Shown one piece after another: positions 34,490 through 42,836 of a stretch of DNA of 64,000 nucleotides. The notes under the pieces are model-generated. The model was given only the letters and a program-made list of their open reading frames with translations, had not been told where the DNA came from and ran no database searches. The stretch is from contig NZ_CP020373.1 of NCBI RefSeq assembly GCF_003957745.1, positions 2,728,001-2,792,000 on the forward strand, read 5' to 3'. The stretch comes from Shewanella khirikhana (GTDB lineage Bacteria; Pseudomonadota; Gammaproteobacteria; Enterobacterales; Shewanellaceae). Made by a program: the position numbers and the translations under genes. How positions within the stretch are numbered: the stretch's first letter is position 1; the number at the start of each line of letters is the position of its first letter.

Positions 34490-35438
34490 GGGTCAGTTCT
34501 TCCTTGTCCAACTTGTCCAACTTGTCCAGTTCTGCCTCGGCAGCACGGTATAGCTGCTGCATTCTGGACTGCTCTCCTTCGGCCTTTGCCAACAGCAAGT
34601 CCTTTGCCCAGGGCTGCTGATCAAAATCGGCGCCAAAGAGCACCGCCAGGGTAAGCCATTTGATCTGCTGCTGTTTCCCCAAAAAGCCATACTCCTGCGC
34701 CCGATTGGTGCCCGCCTCAATAAAGTCATGGAGCTGTGGCTCTGACCAGTGCTTTGTATCGGGGTGATGGCGGTGCAGATGACTGACAAACTCTCGCTGT
34801 CGGCGCACACGGTTATGATTATCCAGCGCCAGATACTGAGTACTGCTCAGCCTGCGCGGCGCATCCAGACGCTGATTGCTGCTAAAGCCCGCCTTAGGCC
34901 AGTTGTGGCGATAACAGCCTGACTCATCGATAAGCACCAAAGATGACGCCGGCCCGAAGAAGGCGGTGATCTCATCGTCACTGCTGGCGCTGAGCAGGCT
35001 TGTCAGCACCTCAGGATCCCAAAGCCGCAGCAACGCAGATTCTTCTGAGCCGCTGTCATGCTCTGCAATCAGGGTCCAACTGCGAATATGCTGCATCAGC
35101 TTGTGCAGTTGCTGCTCAGGTGTATAGGCCATCATCTGCCCTTCCAGAACCCAGGCGATACCCCATTTGGGCTGACTGCAAATATCCGTGGCAAGCTGGG
35201 GCCAGTTTTGACTATGGGCCTTGATAAGATAGGGAGAAACCGAGGCATGCAGCCGCCCCATTTCGCCCCAATAGAGGCGGTTTATCTCAAGGTTTTCCGG
35301 TGACTGATACTCTGCAATAGCAAGCACATCACGGTTGAAGGTGGCATCGGCCAACAAAAACACCGCATTGTGGCTGAGAAAATCGGCCCAACTATCAGCA
35401 CTTATCTTCTCGGGGGAGATATGAGGGGTTAACTGCAT
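34482..35438 (-). CDS. DUF4123 T6SS adaptor (Tap/TEC)
   Basis: DUF4123 proteins dock an effector onto the VgrG tip. The 318-residue product has the family signature in LLRLWDPEVLTSLL and a preceding SPYLI segment. It lies directly upstream of, and overlaps, the Rhs effector, the normal adaptor-effector arrangement. The C-terminus contains a 9-base repeated unit encoding KLDKLDKLDK. Confident on family, inferred on partner. Confidence 0.85.
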   Translation of the reverse strand: MQLTPHISPEKISADSWADFLSHNAVFLLADATFNRDVLAIAEYQSPENLEINRLYWGEMGRLHASVSPYLIKAHSQNWPQLATDICSQPKWGIAWVLEGQMMAYTPEQQLHKLMQHIRSWTLIAEHDSGSEESALLRLWDPEVLTSLLSASSDDEITAFFGPASSLVLIDESGCYRHNWPKAGFSSNQRLDAPRRLSSTQYLALDNHNRVRRQREFVSHLHRHHPDTKHWSEPQLHDFIEAGTNRAQEYGFLGKQQQIKWLTLAVLFGADFDQQPWAKDLLLAKAEGEQSRMQQLYRAAEAELDKLDKLDKEELTHE

Positions 35439-35480
35439 GTTCAGATCCTTGAACTTGAATCAACAAAATTAGCGACTGCG

Positions 35481-36425
35481 TCAGGGCGTGAGCCACTGGT
35501 AAAAATCCGTTTGAGCGGCGAGCGTGGGCAGCTCTTCACACTGTAACTGGAATAACGTCAGCGCTTCGACAACAGAATGGGCAGCCAAAAGCGACTTAAA
35601 TTCTGGCATCGAATGGTAATGCCGCCCCCAGACAAAACAGCGCTGGGCCAAATACTCGTGTTCGACTGCACTTTGGGATGGAAAAGCCTGCTCTACGTCT
35701 TCCAAAAAGGAGAGATAGGTTTGCGTCAGCCGCTCAAGGCTAAGCTCACTGCTGTGATAGAGCGACAAGCGGGCAAACAGCGCCTTGGTTTGTTCATATC
35801 GCCTCGCTGGTCTGGCGATATATTCGTACTGCGGCTCATCGAGCCGTAGTGGCAAAAACTTGTGTTCTTCCTGATGACTGTCGTTGCCAGATTGGGCATG
35901 CAGACTCCAGCTAAGACCCTTGTTCTGATCCTGGATAGGCAGGTAAATATCGCCGTGATTGGCAAGCCAGAGTTGGCGCGAAGATCCAGACAAGCTGTGC
36001 CAAAGCCTTGGAAATACATCATTGGCATGACAGCCAAACTGAGCCAGCTCACCCGAGGGATAATGGGCCACCAATCGCTGTTGCCAAAAGTCGATGACCT
36101 GTTCCCAGTCCATATCGGTTTCGTGCAGTAATGGGGCAAAAGCGCCTTGTGAAAAGGCCGCCAGCCACAGAACATGGGTTTCGGCAGGGTTGCCTTCTTC
36201 CAGTCGAAGCAGCAACACAGGAGTATCCGAGGTTTGCAGCAGTGGCGACCATGGCAGATAGCGCCAACAATCGCTCTTCTGGCAAATCTGCCACGCCTCT
36301 TGCCAATCTGGATGGGGGATCAAAGACAAAAGCGCGTAGATAAAGCGCTTTTGGTCTCGTCTTAGCAGCTCATGAAGCGCTACGACATCCTGGGGCTCCG
36401 TAGCCACTTGTGGGGTGTGATTCAT
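35481..36425 (-). CDS. Second adaptor-like protein, probably divergent DUF4123
   Basis: About 314 residues, soluble, no signal peptide. The layout parallels the neighbouring DUF4123 protein (an early PWSPLLQTSDTPVLL segment, a central SGELAQFGCHANDVFPRLWHSL where DUF4123 has the DP motif), but the DP signature is lost. It could be a divergent adaptor for the PAAR-lipase or a co-adaptor for Rhs. GTG at 36434 is an alternative start. Function inferred from position and weak resemblance. Confidence 0.5.
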   Translation of the reverse strand: MNHTPQVATEPQDVVALHELLRRDQKRFIYALLSLIPHPDWQEAWQICQKSDCWRYLPWSPLLQTSDTPVLLLRLEEGNPAETHVLWLAAFSQGAFAPLLHETDMDWEQVIDFWQQRLVAHYPSGELAQFGCHANDVFPRLWHSLSGSSRQLWLANHGDIYLPIQDQNKGLSWSLHAQSGNDSHQEEHKFLPLRLDEPQYEYIARPARRYEQTKALFARLSLYHSSELSLERLTQTYLSFLEDVEQAFPSQSAVEHEYLAQRCFVWGRHYHSMPEFKSLLAAHSVVEALTLFQLQCEELPTLAAQTDFYQWLTP

Positions 36426-36461
36426 TTGTCGCACTCACATTTCTCACAGGATGAACAGCTA

Positions 36462-37283
36462 TCAATCATCCAGCTCAACTTCTATCTTGTAGCCGGGCTT
36501 ACCTTCTTTAGCCCAGCGGGTCCGCACCTCCGCAGGACTCGGCGGTGGAAATGCCACCCCTTTCTCCAGCAGATATTGCTTAACTTTTAGCAACCACTGG
36601 TAGTTATCAGAACCCTCTGTGTAAATTTTCCGATTCAAGATGTCATCAACGCTCCAGGCTATATCGGCCCCAGCTTTGTCATAAGCATAAGGGTCACTAC
36701 CCTGTTGAAGCATGACGTAAACCAGTTCCCAGTCATTTAGATCGCTGGCATATAATGCGGCATGACTTCCGCTGCCATCGCAAAGATTAGGATCGGCGCC
36801 AAATTCCAAAAGCGTGTCTATTGCGTCGAAATTAGCCTCACCTATGGCGCCAAACAGGGCTGGCTGCTTTAAATGATTCATGCTGTTTGGGTCACCACCC
36901 GCTTGCAGCAGGAGTCTGAGCCACTCGATATTCTTCCAACCCGCCACGTAGGCCACCGGGGTATTGCCTTTACCACTTTTAAAATTGGGAGCAGCCCCCA
37001 ACTTCAGCGCCAATTGCATGCCTTCTTTGTCATGCCGGGCGATAAACCAAAAGAGTGGTGTGATCTTATGCTCGCCAATCACATTTAGATTGACGCCTGA
37101 TGCCAAAAGCGCTTTGGCTTTTGTTTCATCACCTTTGGAAATGGCTGTCAGCACCGCAACCATTTGTGGCTCAAAAAACTGCTTCGCATCCATATTCTTT
37201 CCAGACTCGGCCATTCCAGCATAGCCACAGGCACCCAGCAGTCCGGCCAACAGAGTTCCAATCCATCGCTGCACGCTTAGCTT
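36462..37283 (-). CDS. Ankyrin-repeat lipoprotein, probable immunity protein (copy 2)
   Basis: A lipoprotein (LLGACG lipobox, preceded by MKLSVQRWIGTLLAG) followed by ankyrin repeats (TPLFWFIARHDKEGMQLALK, TPVAYVAGWKNIEWLRLLLQ, FDAIDTLLEFGADPN). Residue +2 after the Cys is Gly, so outer-membrane sorting is expected. It is a tandem paralogue of the next gene, nearly identical in the first ~165 residues and the last ~40 but divergent between. Its position downstream of a PAAR-lipase suggests periplasmic immunity to a lipase effector. The start at 37283 gives the best signal peptide. Confidence 0.8.
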   Translation of the reverse strand, partial: KLSVQRWIGTLLAGLLGACGYAGMAESGKNMDAKQFFEPQMVAVLTAISKGDETKAKALLASGVNLNVIGEHKITPLFWFIARHDKEGMQLALKLGAAPNFKSGKGNTPVAYVAGWKNIEWLRLLLQAGGDPNSMNHLKQPALFGAIGEANFDAIDTLLEFGADPNLCDGSGSHAALYASDLNDWELVYVMLQQGSDPYAYDKAGADIAWSVDDILNRKIYTEGSDNYQWLLKVKQYLLEKGVAFPPPSPAEVRTRWAKEGKPGYKIEVELDD

Positions 37284-37419
37284 CATCCATGATCCCCGCA
37301 CTGAATTGCAATTTGCAGGCTGCCCGCTGCCATCAATCCCTAGGGGTAAAACACGGCAAGGCGTTACAACCGTCTAAGTGACTTTTAGCTGGCGGTGAGT
37401 TCGCCTGAATGGAAAATCT

Positions 37420-38229
37420 CTACTTATCCAGCTCAACTTCTATCTTGTAACCGGGCTTACCTTCCTTGGCCCAGCGGGTCCGCACCTCCGCAGGGCTCGG
37501 CGGTGGAAAGACAACCCCTTTATCCAGCAGATATTGCTTAACTTTTAACATCCACTGGTAATTATCGCGGTTTGGGTCATACAGCTTGTCGACTTCCACA
37601 TCGTTCACGATTGCCGCAATGTCAGCACCGACTGAGGAGTACTGACGGTAATCACTTCCCCGCTCTAACATCAGATACACCAACTCCCAATCATTAATGA
37701 ATGCAGCGTAGAGTGCAGCGTTTCGCTTGGGTCCATCTGTCACGTTAGGATCTGCGCCAAATTCCAAAAGTGTGTCTATTGCGTCGAAATTAGCCTCTCC
37801 TATGGCGCCAAAGAGGGCTGGCTGCTTTAAATGATTCATGCTGTTTGGGTCACCACCCGCTTGCAGCAGGAGCCTGAGCCACTCGATATCCTTCCAACCG
37901 GCGACGTAGGCCACCGGGGTATTGCCTTTACCACTTTTAAAATTGGGATCAGCCCCCAACTTCAGTGCCAACTGCATGCCTTCTTTGTCATGCCGCGCTA
38001 TAAACCAAAAGAGTGGTGTGATCTCATGCTCGCCAATCACATTTAGATCAACGCCTGATGCCAAAAGCGCTTTGGCTTTTGTTTCATCACCTTTGGAAAT
38101 GGCTGTCAGTACCGCAACCATTTGTGGCTCAAAAAACTGCTTCGCATCCATATTCTTTCCCCCAAAGCCACAAGCGCCCAAAAGTCCAACCAACAGGCAA
38201 CCCAACCAATGCAGTCCGTTCCTTTTCAT
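37420..38229 (-). CDS. Ankyrin-repeat lipoprotein, probable immunity protein (copy 1)
   Basis: A 269-residue lipoprotein (MKRNGLHWLGCLLVGLLGAC) with the same ankyrin repeats as copy 2. It starts 17 bases after the PAAR-lipase gene, so it is the prime candidate for that effector's immunity protein. In the segment around residues 170-235 (for example DGPKRNAALYAAFINDW, YRQYSSVGADIAAIVND) it differs strongly from copy 2, while flanks are almost the same, suggesting specificity lies there. Confidence 0.83.
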   Translation of the reverse strand: MKRNGLHWLGCLLVGLLGACGFGGKNMDAKQFFEPQMVAVLTAISKGDETKAKALLASGVDLNVIGEHEITPLFWFIARHDKEGMQLALKLGADPNFKSGKGNTPVAYVAGWKDIEWLRLLLQAGGDPNSMNHLKQPALFGAIGEANFDAIDTLLEFGADPNVTDGPKRNAALYAAFINDWELVYLMLERGSDYRQYSSVGADIAAIVNDVEVDKLYDPNRDNYQWMLKVKQYLLDKGVVFPPPSPAEVRTRWAKEGKPGYKIEVELDK

Positions 38230-38245
38230 GTAGATATTCCATTTA

Positions 38246-39619
38246 CTAGCCAGCAGTTCCGGTCAGGATATCGATATCTTCAACCTTTTGCTTCTCTATT
38301 CCGGCGATTACCTGCGCCATGCCATGACGACTGACCGGATTTAGCCCGGTTCCAGGTAAAGAATGCATCTCGCCTGCGGCTTCAGGCAATGCATCCTTTT
38401 TGAATAAAACCGCGGCTCCAAGGGTACCAACAGTGGCTCCCACGGGCCCAAAAAACAGTCCACCCAGTCCGCCCAGCAGGCCTGGCAGCAATAGCCCTCG
38501 GCCTTTTTGAATTCCCGTCAGCACCTCACCGTCGACGGATTGGGTCTGGATAAGATTATCTATCTCGGCCATGGGTAACCCACCACGGCGTGCGACCGTG
38601 TTAGGGTGCAAGCCAGCAGCATTGTAGGTATACCCCGGCAATCCTGTGACCCCAACGGCACTCGCTGCTAACCCACCACCGAGTGAGTGACCAACCATCA
38701 CATCTGCTGCGCCAGCCAATTTAATCTGTCGCGCTAAATCCATCGCCTGATTGTACTGGGCACTTTCCTGCCCAATGCCTTGCTGCCCATTGGTCGCCCA
38801 ATCCTTACTTCCAGTGACACCGTTGTTGGTACCCCGAAAAGTCAGCATGGTTTCGCCATTGATATTTGACTTAAATAGGCCAGCACCAAAGCCACTTTCT
38901 TCATCCCAAAACACCGCATCTTCTAATCCCGGAATGCTGCTGGTATCCGGTACCTCCAGGCCTATAGGCAACTCTGGAAACGCCTGACTATGCCCACGTC
39001 GATATTCATCCAACGAGTACACATATTGCGCCGCCTCGGCGCGCAGTATGCTGTCATTATTAAACGCCAGACGTTTTGCCGCCGCCGCTTTAGGCCCGGA
39101 TTCCGGTTCAACGTTTGCAGCTGCGAGGTTTTTTCTTGCCTCATAACGAGCCTTACGTTCGGCAACACTGTTGACAGGATTTTTCAACCTGGCAACCCAG
39201 GCCCCTGGTGTTCCCCAGTATGCATCGGACATAACGGCCGCTGGCAATAACCTTATCAGCGCTTCTCCTTCCTTGGCGCACGCTTCACCACAAGGTGTAG
39301 CTGGGGACTGGAAAGGCGTATCGCCAATCAGCACATCACCCGAGCCCGCCGATACCGAGCCACCGCAGCCAATGGCATCGCCGACTCTGGCGGCGGGCTT
39401 GCCATTGATGGAAACCGTCGACGATCCGGCTGAGATGCTACGACCATGCACACCGTGAGGCATGTTGGGACAAGGGCAAGCATGCAACAGCACTGCGTCA
39501 CCTTTTCGTGCAGCGGGCTTACCATTGATACTGACATCGCCGCTGCCGGCGATAATGGGCGTTGCAGGAAAGCAGCCGTGTCCAGCACAGCTATCACCCA
39601 ATCTTGCAGCCTTGGGCAT
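38246..39619 (-). CDS. T6SS PAAR-lipase fusion effector
   Basis: The first ~105 residues are a PAAR tip domain (AARLGDSCAGHGCFPA, GSGDVSINGKPAARKGD and the repeated GKPAARVGDAIGCGG), which sharpens the VgrG spike. After a linker comes a class-3-lipase-like alpha/beta hydrolase: LTFRGTNNG and the nucleophile elbow VGHSLGGGLAAS. A hydrophobic stretch (LLLPGLLGGLGGLFFGPVG) near the C-terminus may insert into membrane. The protein should attack phospholipids in the periplasm of target cells. It follows vgrG by 10 bases and precedes two lipoprotein immunity candidates. Confidence 0.9.
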   Translation of the reverse strand: MPKAARLGDSCAGHGCFPATPIIAGSGDVSINGKPAARKGDAVLLHACPCPNMPHGVHGRSISAGSSTVSINGKPAARVGDAIGCGGSVSAGSGDVLIGDTPFQSPATPCGEACAKEGEALIRLLPAAVMSDAYWGTPGAWVARLKNPVNSVAERKARYEARKNLAAANVEPESGPKAAAAKRLAFNNDSILRAEAAQYVYSLDEYRRGHSQAFPELPIGLEVPDTSSIPGLEDAVFWDEESGFGAGLFKSNINGETMLTFRGTNNGVTGSKDWATNGQQGIGQESAQYNQAMDLARQIKLAGAADVMVGHSLGGGLAASAVGVTGLPGYTYNAAGLHPNTVARRGGLPMAEIDNLIQTQSVDGEVLTGIQKGRGLLLPGLLGGLGGLFFGPVGATVGTLGAAVLFKKDALPEAAGEMHSLPGTGLNPVSRHGMAQVIAGIEKQKVEDIDILTGTAG

Positions 39620-39628
39620 AGTGTCTCC

Positions 39629-41689
39629 TTAACGCCTGTCCGCTGCGGTTGGCGCCGTCGGGCTGGCTGGCGCTTCGGGATCCACCGGTTTCGGTTCTGT
39701 CGCCTTACCCGGCGAGCCGCCTTCATTAATTTTGACCTTACTGCCGCTGATGGTCACACCACCGCTGTCGAGCTTAATAAAGCCTCCGGGCCCTTTAATC
39801 GTCAATTGATCGCCAGCGTCAAGGACTATGGTTTTCGCTTTGAGCCCCGTCTCATTCCCGACTTTAATCAACCAATCAGCACCAATGCTGGTGTGATCTG
39901 ACGCTGCGATTTTGGTCTGACGGCCACCGTCAATGCGGGAGATCATGCCGCCTGCGATATACCTCTGCACAGCACCACCAATTTTTTGCAACAGGTTACG
40001 TCCCAGAGTTTCGTGCCTGTCTTGCCCTATGCGTGTCAATTCATCTTTGCCAATTTCACAGTGACGGCTCGCTTTTATCTTTGCCACACTGTCATTACCG
40101 ACACTTAAATGTTCATCGACACCAATTTCCGTACGACGAACGTGATTTACCACTCTGTCCATGTCTTTTTGGGCATGGAGATAGATCTGCTCCCGACTGG
40201 CCTCATCTTCAAAGCGCAGTTCATTGAATCCCTCCCCTTTATGGGTTTGAGTTTTCAGGGTCGTACGCGTCTTATGGTTGGGCAAAATATAAGGTGGTGT
40301 ATTCACCACATGATAAGTGCGACCGGTAATGATGGGCTGGTCCGGGTCCCCTTCTAAAAAGGACACTATCACCTCATGGCCGATACGCGGTATGGCGAGA
40401 AAACCGTACTCGGCACCCGCCCACCCCTGGCTGACACGTACCCAGCAGCTGCTGTTTTCATTTGCCAGCCCGTATCTGTCCCAGGGAAATTGCACCTTTA
40501 CCCGGCCGTGCTCATCACAAAAAATCTCTTCCCCGTTTGGCCCAACGACCGTAGCAATTTGCGGCCCGCCGACCATTGGCCTCGCCGGTATATTAGCCTG
40601 CCAAGGCAAATTAGCCTCCAAGGCACTGAATTGATTGTGAAAGTTGGTTGGAGCTTCGGTATTTGCTTCTTCAGCTGCCGCGCCCTGCTCGCCACTGTGA
40701 CGAACAGACAACAGCAGCCAGTCGCGATTGAAGCTGCGCTCAGGGTGATCTTGCAGCCCATACTTGAACCCGGCTGCCAGCTGGGGAATATCACTTTCAC
40801 CCCGCGCCACCTCAGCCTCAGCACGCCTGGCGTGTAAGCGACTTTGGCTAATGAGTTTGCCCTGAGTATCGTCTTTGTAGCGACCAGGGTAATCATAATG
40901 CTCGTACAAGGTATCAGAGCCCGTTTGCTGGTGCTCTAAACGCTTACCAACCTGTTGCTGCAAAAAACTGTAGGCGGGTTTTTTAAAACTGTAATCCTTC
41001 AGCGCGACACTGCCCGATGCCAACTGCTTCTTGTAGGCAAAGCGGCGCACGAAAGGCTGCTCACTTTTGCCTCCGGCCAGTGCGTTATAAGGCAATACCA
41101 GCCCCGAAGCAGTTAAGCGAGAAGTCGCATCACAAAAGACTATGCTGTGGTTGTCGTCCCCCTGAGTTATCAGCCAAAATACGCCGGACTCAGCAGTCAG
41201 ACGCTGGATAAACTCAAAGTCTGACTCTCGATATTGAACACAATACTCTCTTTGCTCTGTTTCGTGGCGGGTATCCCAATTGAAGGCATAATCGGCAATC
41301 CCCATCTCTGCTAGCAGTGTTTCCAGAATTTGTTTCAGGCTTTGTTGCTGGAAAATTCGACTGTTATGACGCAGTTTCAATCTGGCCATATTGCTGTTCA
41401 TCACCAGACGATATTGGCTGTGATGATGTCCGCTATCGCGCCGCTCAAACGCGGTCACAACGCCGTGGAAGCGCCGGATAGCTTTGCCATCGCGCCAAAC
41501 GCTGAGCACGCCGCTTCTGTCAACAATGGCCTCCGGGGTCAGGGAGGGGTCACGGCTAAGCAACTCAAGCTCGCCGTGCATATCCGATGATAACCCTTCA
41601 TCTACTGTAAAATATAAGGGACTGAAGACTTCTTCAGCCAATCCTTCTGCCTTGAAATGAAATCTCAGACCTGACCCAAGATGGTACAT
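39629..41689 (-). CDS. vgrG: VgrG spike protein (TssI)
   Basis: A 686-residue VgrG, the trimeric spike at the tip of the T6SS tube. Family blocks include EYCVQYRESDFEFIQRLTAE, the gp5-like FCDEHGRVKVQFPWDRYG and EVIVSFLEGDPDQPIITG-type region, then the beta-helix repeats near SRIDGGRQTKIAA. There is no extra C-terminal catalytic domain; it ends APTAADRR. I start at 41689 (MYHLGSG), where a ribosome site (AAGGAT) is at the right distance. It carries PAAR-lipase and, via adaptors, Rhs. Confidence 0.96.
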   Translation of the reverse strand: MYHLGSGLRFHFKAEGLAEEVFSPLYFTVDEGLSSDMHGELELLSRDPSLTPEAIVDRSGVLSVWRDGKAIRRFHGVVTAFERRDSGHHHSQYRLVMNSNMARLKLRHNSRIFQQQSLKQILETLLAEMGIADYAFNWDTRHETEQREYCVQYRESDFEFIQRLTAESGVFWLITQGDDNHSIVFCDATSRLTASGLVLPYNALAGGKSEQPFVRRFAYKKQLASGSVALKDYSFKKPAYSFLQQQVGKRLEHQQTGSDTLYEHYDYPGRYKDDTQGKLISQSRLHARRAEAEVARGESDIPQLAAGFKYGLQDHPERSFNRDWLLLSVRHSGEQGAAAEEANTEAPTNFHNQFSALEANLPWQANIPARPMVGGPQIATVVGPNGEEIFCDEHGRVKVQFPWDRYGLANENSSCWVRVSQGWAGAEYGFLAIPRIGHEVIVSFLEGDPDQPIITGRTYHVVNTPPYILPNHKTRTTLKTQTHKGEGFNELRFEDEASREQIYLHAQKDMDRVVNHVRRTEIGVDEHLSVGNDSVAKIKASRHCEIGKDELTRIGQDRHETLGRNLLQKIGGAVQRYIAGGMISRIDGGRQTKIAASDHTSIGADWLIKVGNETGLKAKTIVLDAGDQLTIKGPGGFIKLDSGGVTISGSKVKINEGGSPGKATEPKPVDPEAPASPTAPTAADRR

Positions 41690-41780
41690 ATGCCTATCCT
41701 TATTGCTGACTGCCACTCACAATGGCCATGGCTACCGCACCCCGACATCACAGGGATGCAGGTTGAAACGCCATGCATTT

Positions 41781-41840
41781 GGCTTCCTTTGGGTAAACAC
41801 TGCTGCTTACCCAAAGAAAGCCAATCCCTTACGGGACTGG
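41781..41840. terminator. Tandem hairpins between small T6SS gene and vgrG
   Basis: A long stem (GGCTTCCTTTGGGTAA, 41781-41796, against its complement at 41807-41822, one mismatch) is followed by a second stem (CCAATCCC-ttac-GGGACTGG, 41821-41840). There is no T run after either on the minus strand. They could attenuate read-through from the abundant hcp message into vgrG or protect the hcp message end. Confidence 0.55.
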
Positions 41841-41849
41841 CTTGATTAA

Positions 41850-42068
41850 TCAGGCAACCTGGTTGCGGATGTGTTGAACGATATCCAGACTGCGACTGTC
41901 GCCGCGGCTCTGTAAATCGGCGACCACTTCGCGGATAACGCCGTGGTAATCTTTGGAACCACTCACCAGGGTACGGTGGCTGTGCCCGATATCAGTGAAA
42001 GTGACGCCACCCTTGTGGTGGTGTACATGGGGCTCTTTCACATCAGGGTAAAAGTATTCCTTCGGCAT
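41850..42068 (-). CDS. Small histidine-rich T6SS-associated protein
   Basis: A 72-residue protein with an N-terminal histidine/acidic cluster (PDVKEPHVHHHKGG) and a short helical C-terminus. It lies between hcp and vgrG. The ATG at 42068 has a ribosome site (AAGGAG) 8 bases upstream, better than the GTG at 42077. Function unknown; small proteins in this slot occur in related T6SS clusters. Histidines could bind metal. Confidence 0.75.
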   Translation of the reverse strand: MPKEYFYPDVKEPHVHHHKGGVTFTDIGHSHRTLVSGSKDYHGVIREVVADLQSRGDSRSLDIVQHIRNQVA

Positions 42069-42135
42069 AAGACTCACTCCTTGCGAACCGGTGAAGAAGC
42101 AAACGCCCCCTCACCGGACTTGCCATTTATGGGTC

Positions 42136-42654
42136 TTAACCTTCGATAGGCTTGCGCCAGTCATCGGCACCGGAAGTACCGGCACTGACGTGATCCCAGG
42201 TAATTTTGCGATAGGCCAGAGACACTTCAATCAGTTGAGTGAAGTCGGACTTGGTTGGGTCCTGACAGTGCGGCATATGGCAGTCAATATTCACGATGGT
42301 GGCGCCTTCCAGCGCGGTAGTGAAGTAGTGCTCCTGCTTACCTTCGATAGAGGTGCGATACCACTTCATTTCCACCTTGGTCAGCTTCTCACCGGAAGAC
42401 AGCGCGTTATACATCAGAGGCACAGCCTTGTTCAGGGCCACGGTGAACTTGAATGGCTTGTGTACGCGCTGACCTGAAGGCATGCCAGACTGAGGGTCAG
42501 TTGGTACTGTGACTACGTGGTTGAATTCCTGAACCAGCATCTGGTCTTCATGACCTTCAACGAAGATGTCACCCACTGAATCTGGGGTGAAAGCACCGGC
42601 AGTGAGATTACCCTGAGTTTGACCTTCGATGGCGATATAACATGGAGTTGGCAT
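42136..42654 (-). CDS. hcp: Hcp tube protein (TssD)
   Basis: Hcp hexamers stack to form the inner tube expelled by the T6SS. The 172-residue product starts PTPCYIAIEGQTQGNLT and contains GHEDQMLVQEFNH and EVSLAYRKITWDHV, standard for the Vibrio/Shewanella Hcp group. A ribosome site (AAGGA) precedes the ATG. A sigma-54-type promoter lies 60 bases upstream, so it starts its own transcription unit. Confidence 0.97.
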   Translation of the reverse strand: MPTPCYIAIEGQTQGNLTAGAFTPDSVGDIFVEGHEDQMLVQEFNHVVTVPTDPQSGMPSGQRVHKPFKFTVALNKAVPLMYNALSSGEKLTKVEMKWYRTSIEGKQEHYFTTALEGATIVNIDCHMPHCQDPTKSDFTQLIEVSLAYRKITWDHVSAGTSGADDWRKPIEG

Positions 42655-42713
42655 AGTTAAATTCCTTTTTTACACATTGAATGACCGGGCTTACGCCGGG
42701 GTACGGGAAATAC

Positions 42714-42729
42714 TGCCAATCCCACGCCA
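42714..42729 (-). promoter_or_regulatory. Sigma-54 promoter of the hcp unit
   Basis: The minus strand reads TGGCGTGGGATTGGCA, matching the -24/-12 consensus TGGCACG-N4-TTGCW at 9 of 12 informative positions, with the essential GG and GC exactly 10 bases apart. Transcription would start about 50 bases before hcp. The cluster encodes a sigma-54 activator (VasH), which supports the call. Confidence 0.8.
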
Positions 42730-42779
42730 ACATTTAACTCGCTGTATTTACATGACTTTATTGGTTAATCCGCGGATGT

Positions 42780-42836
42780 GAGCAACAAATTGCTCAAGCC
42801 CGGGCAATTTATTGCTCGGCGGGCAAGTTTTCGCTC
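42780..42836. promoter_or_regulatory. Three tandem dyads, probable VasH enhancer sites
   Basis: GAGCAACAAATTGCTC (42780-42795), GGGCAATTTATTGCTC (42802-42817) and GGGCAAGTTTTCGCTC (42821-42836) share the pattern G(A/G)GCAA-N4-T(T/C)GCTC. Centres are 22 and 19 bases apart, about two helical turns. They lie ~85-125 bases before the expected hcp start, where sigma-54 activators bind. The last sites overlap the end of vasL. Confidence 0.7.
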
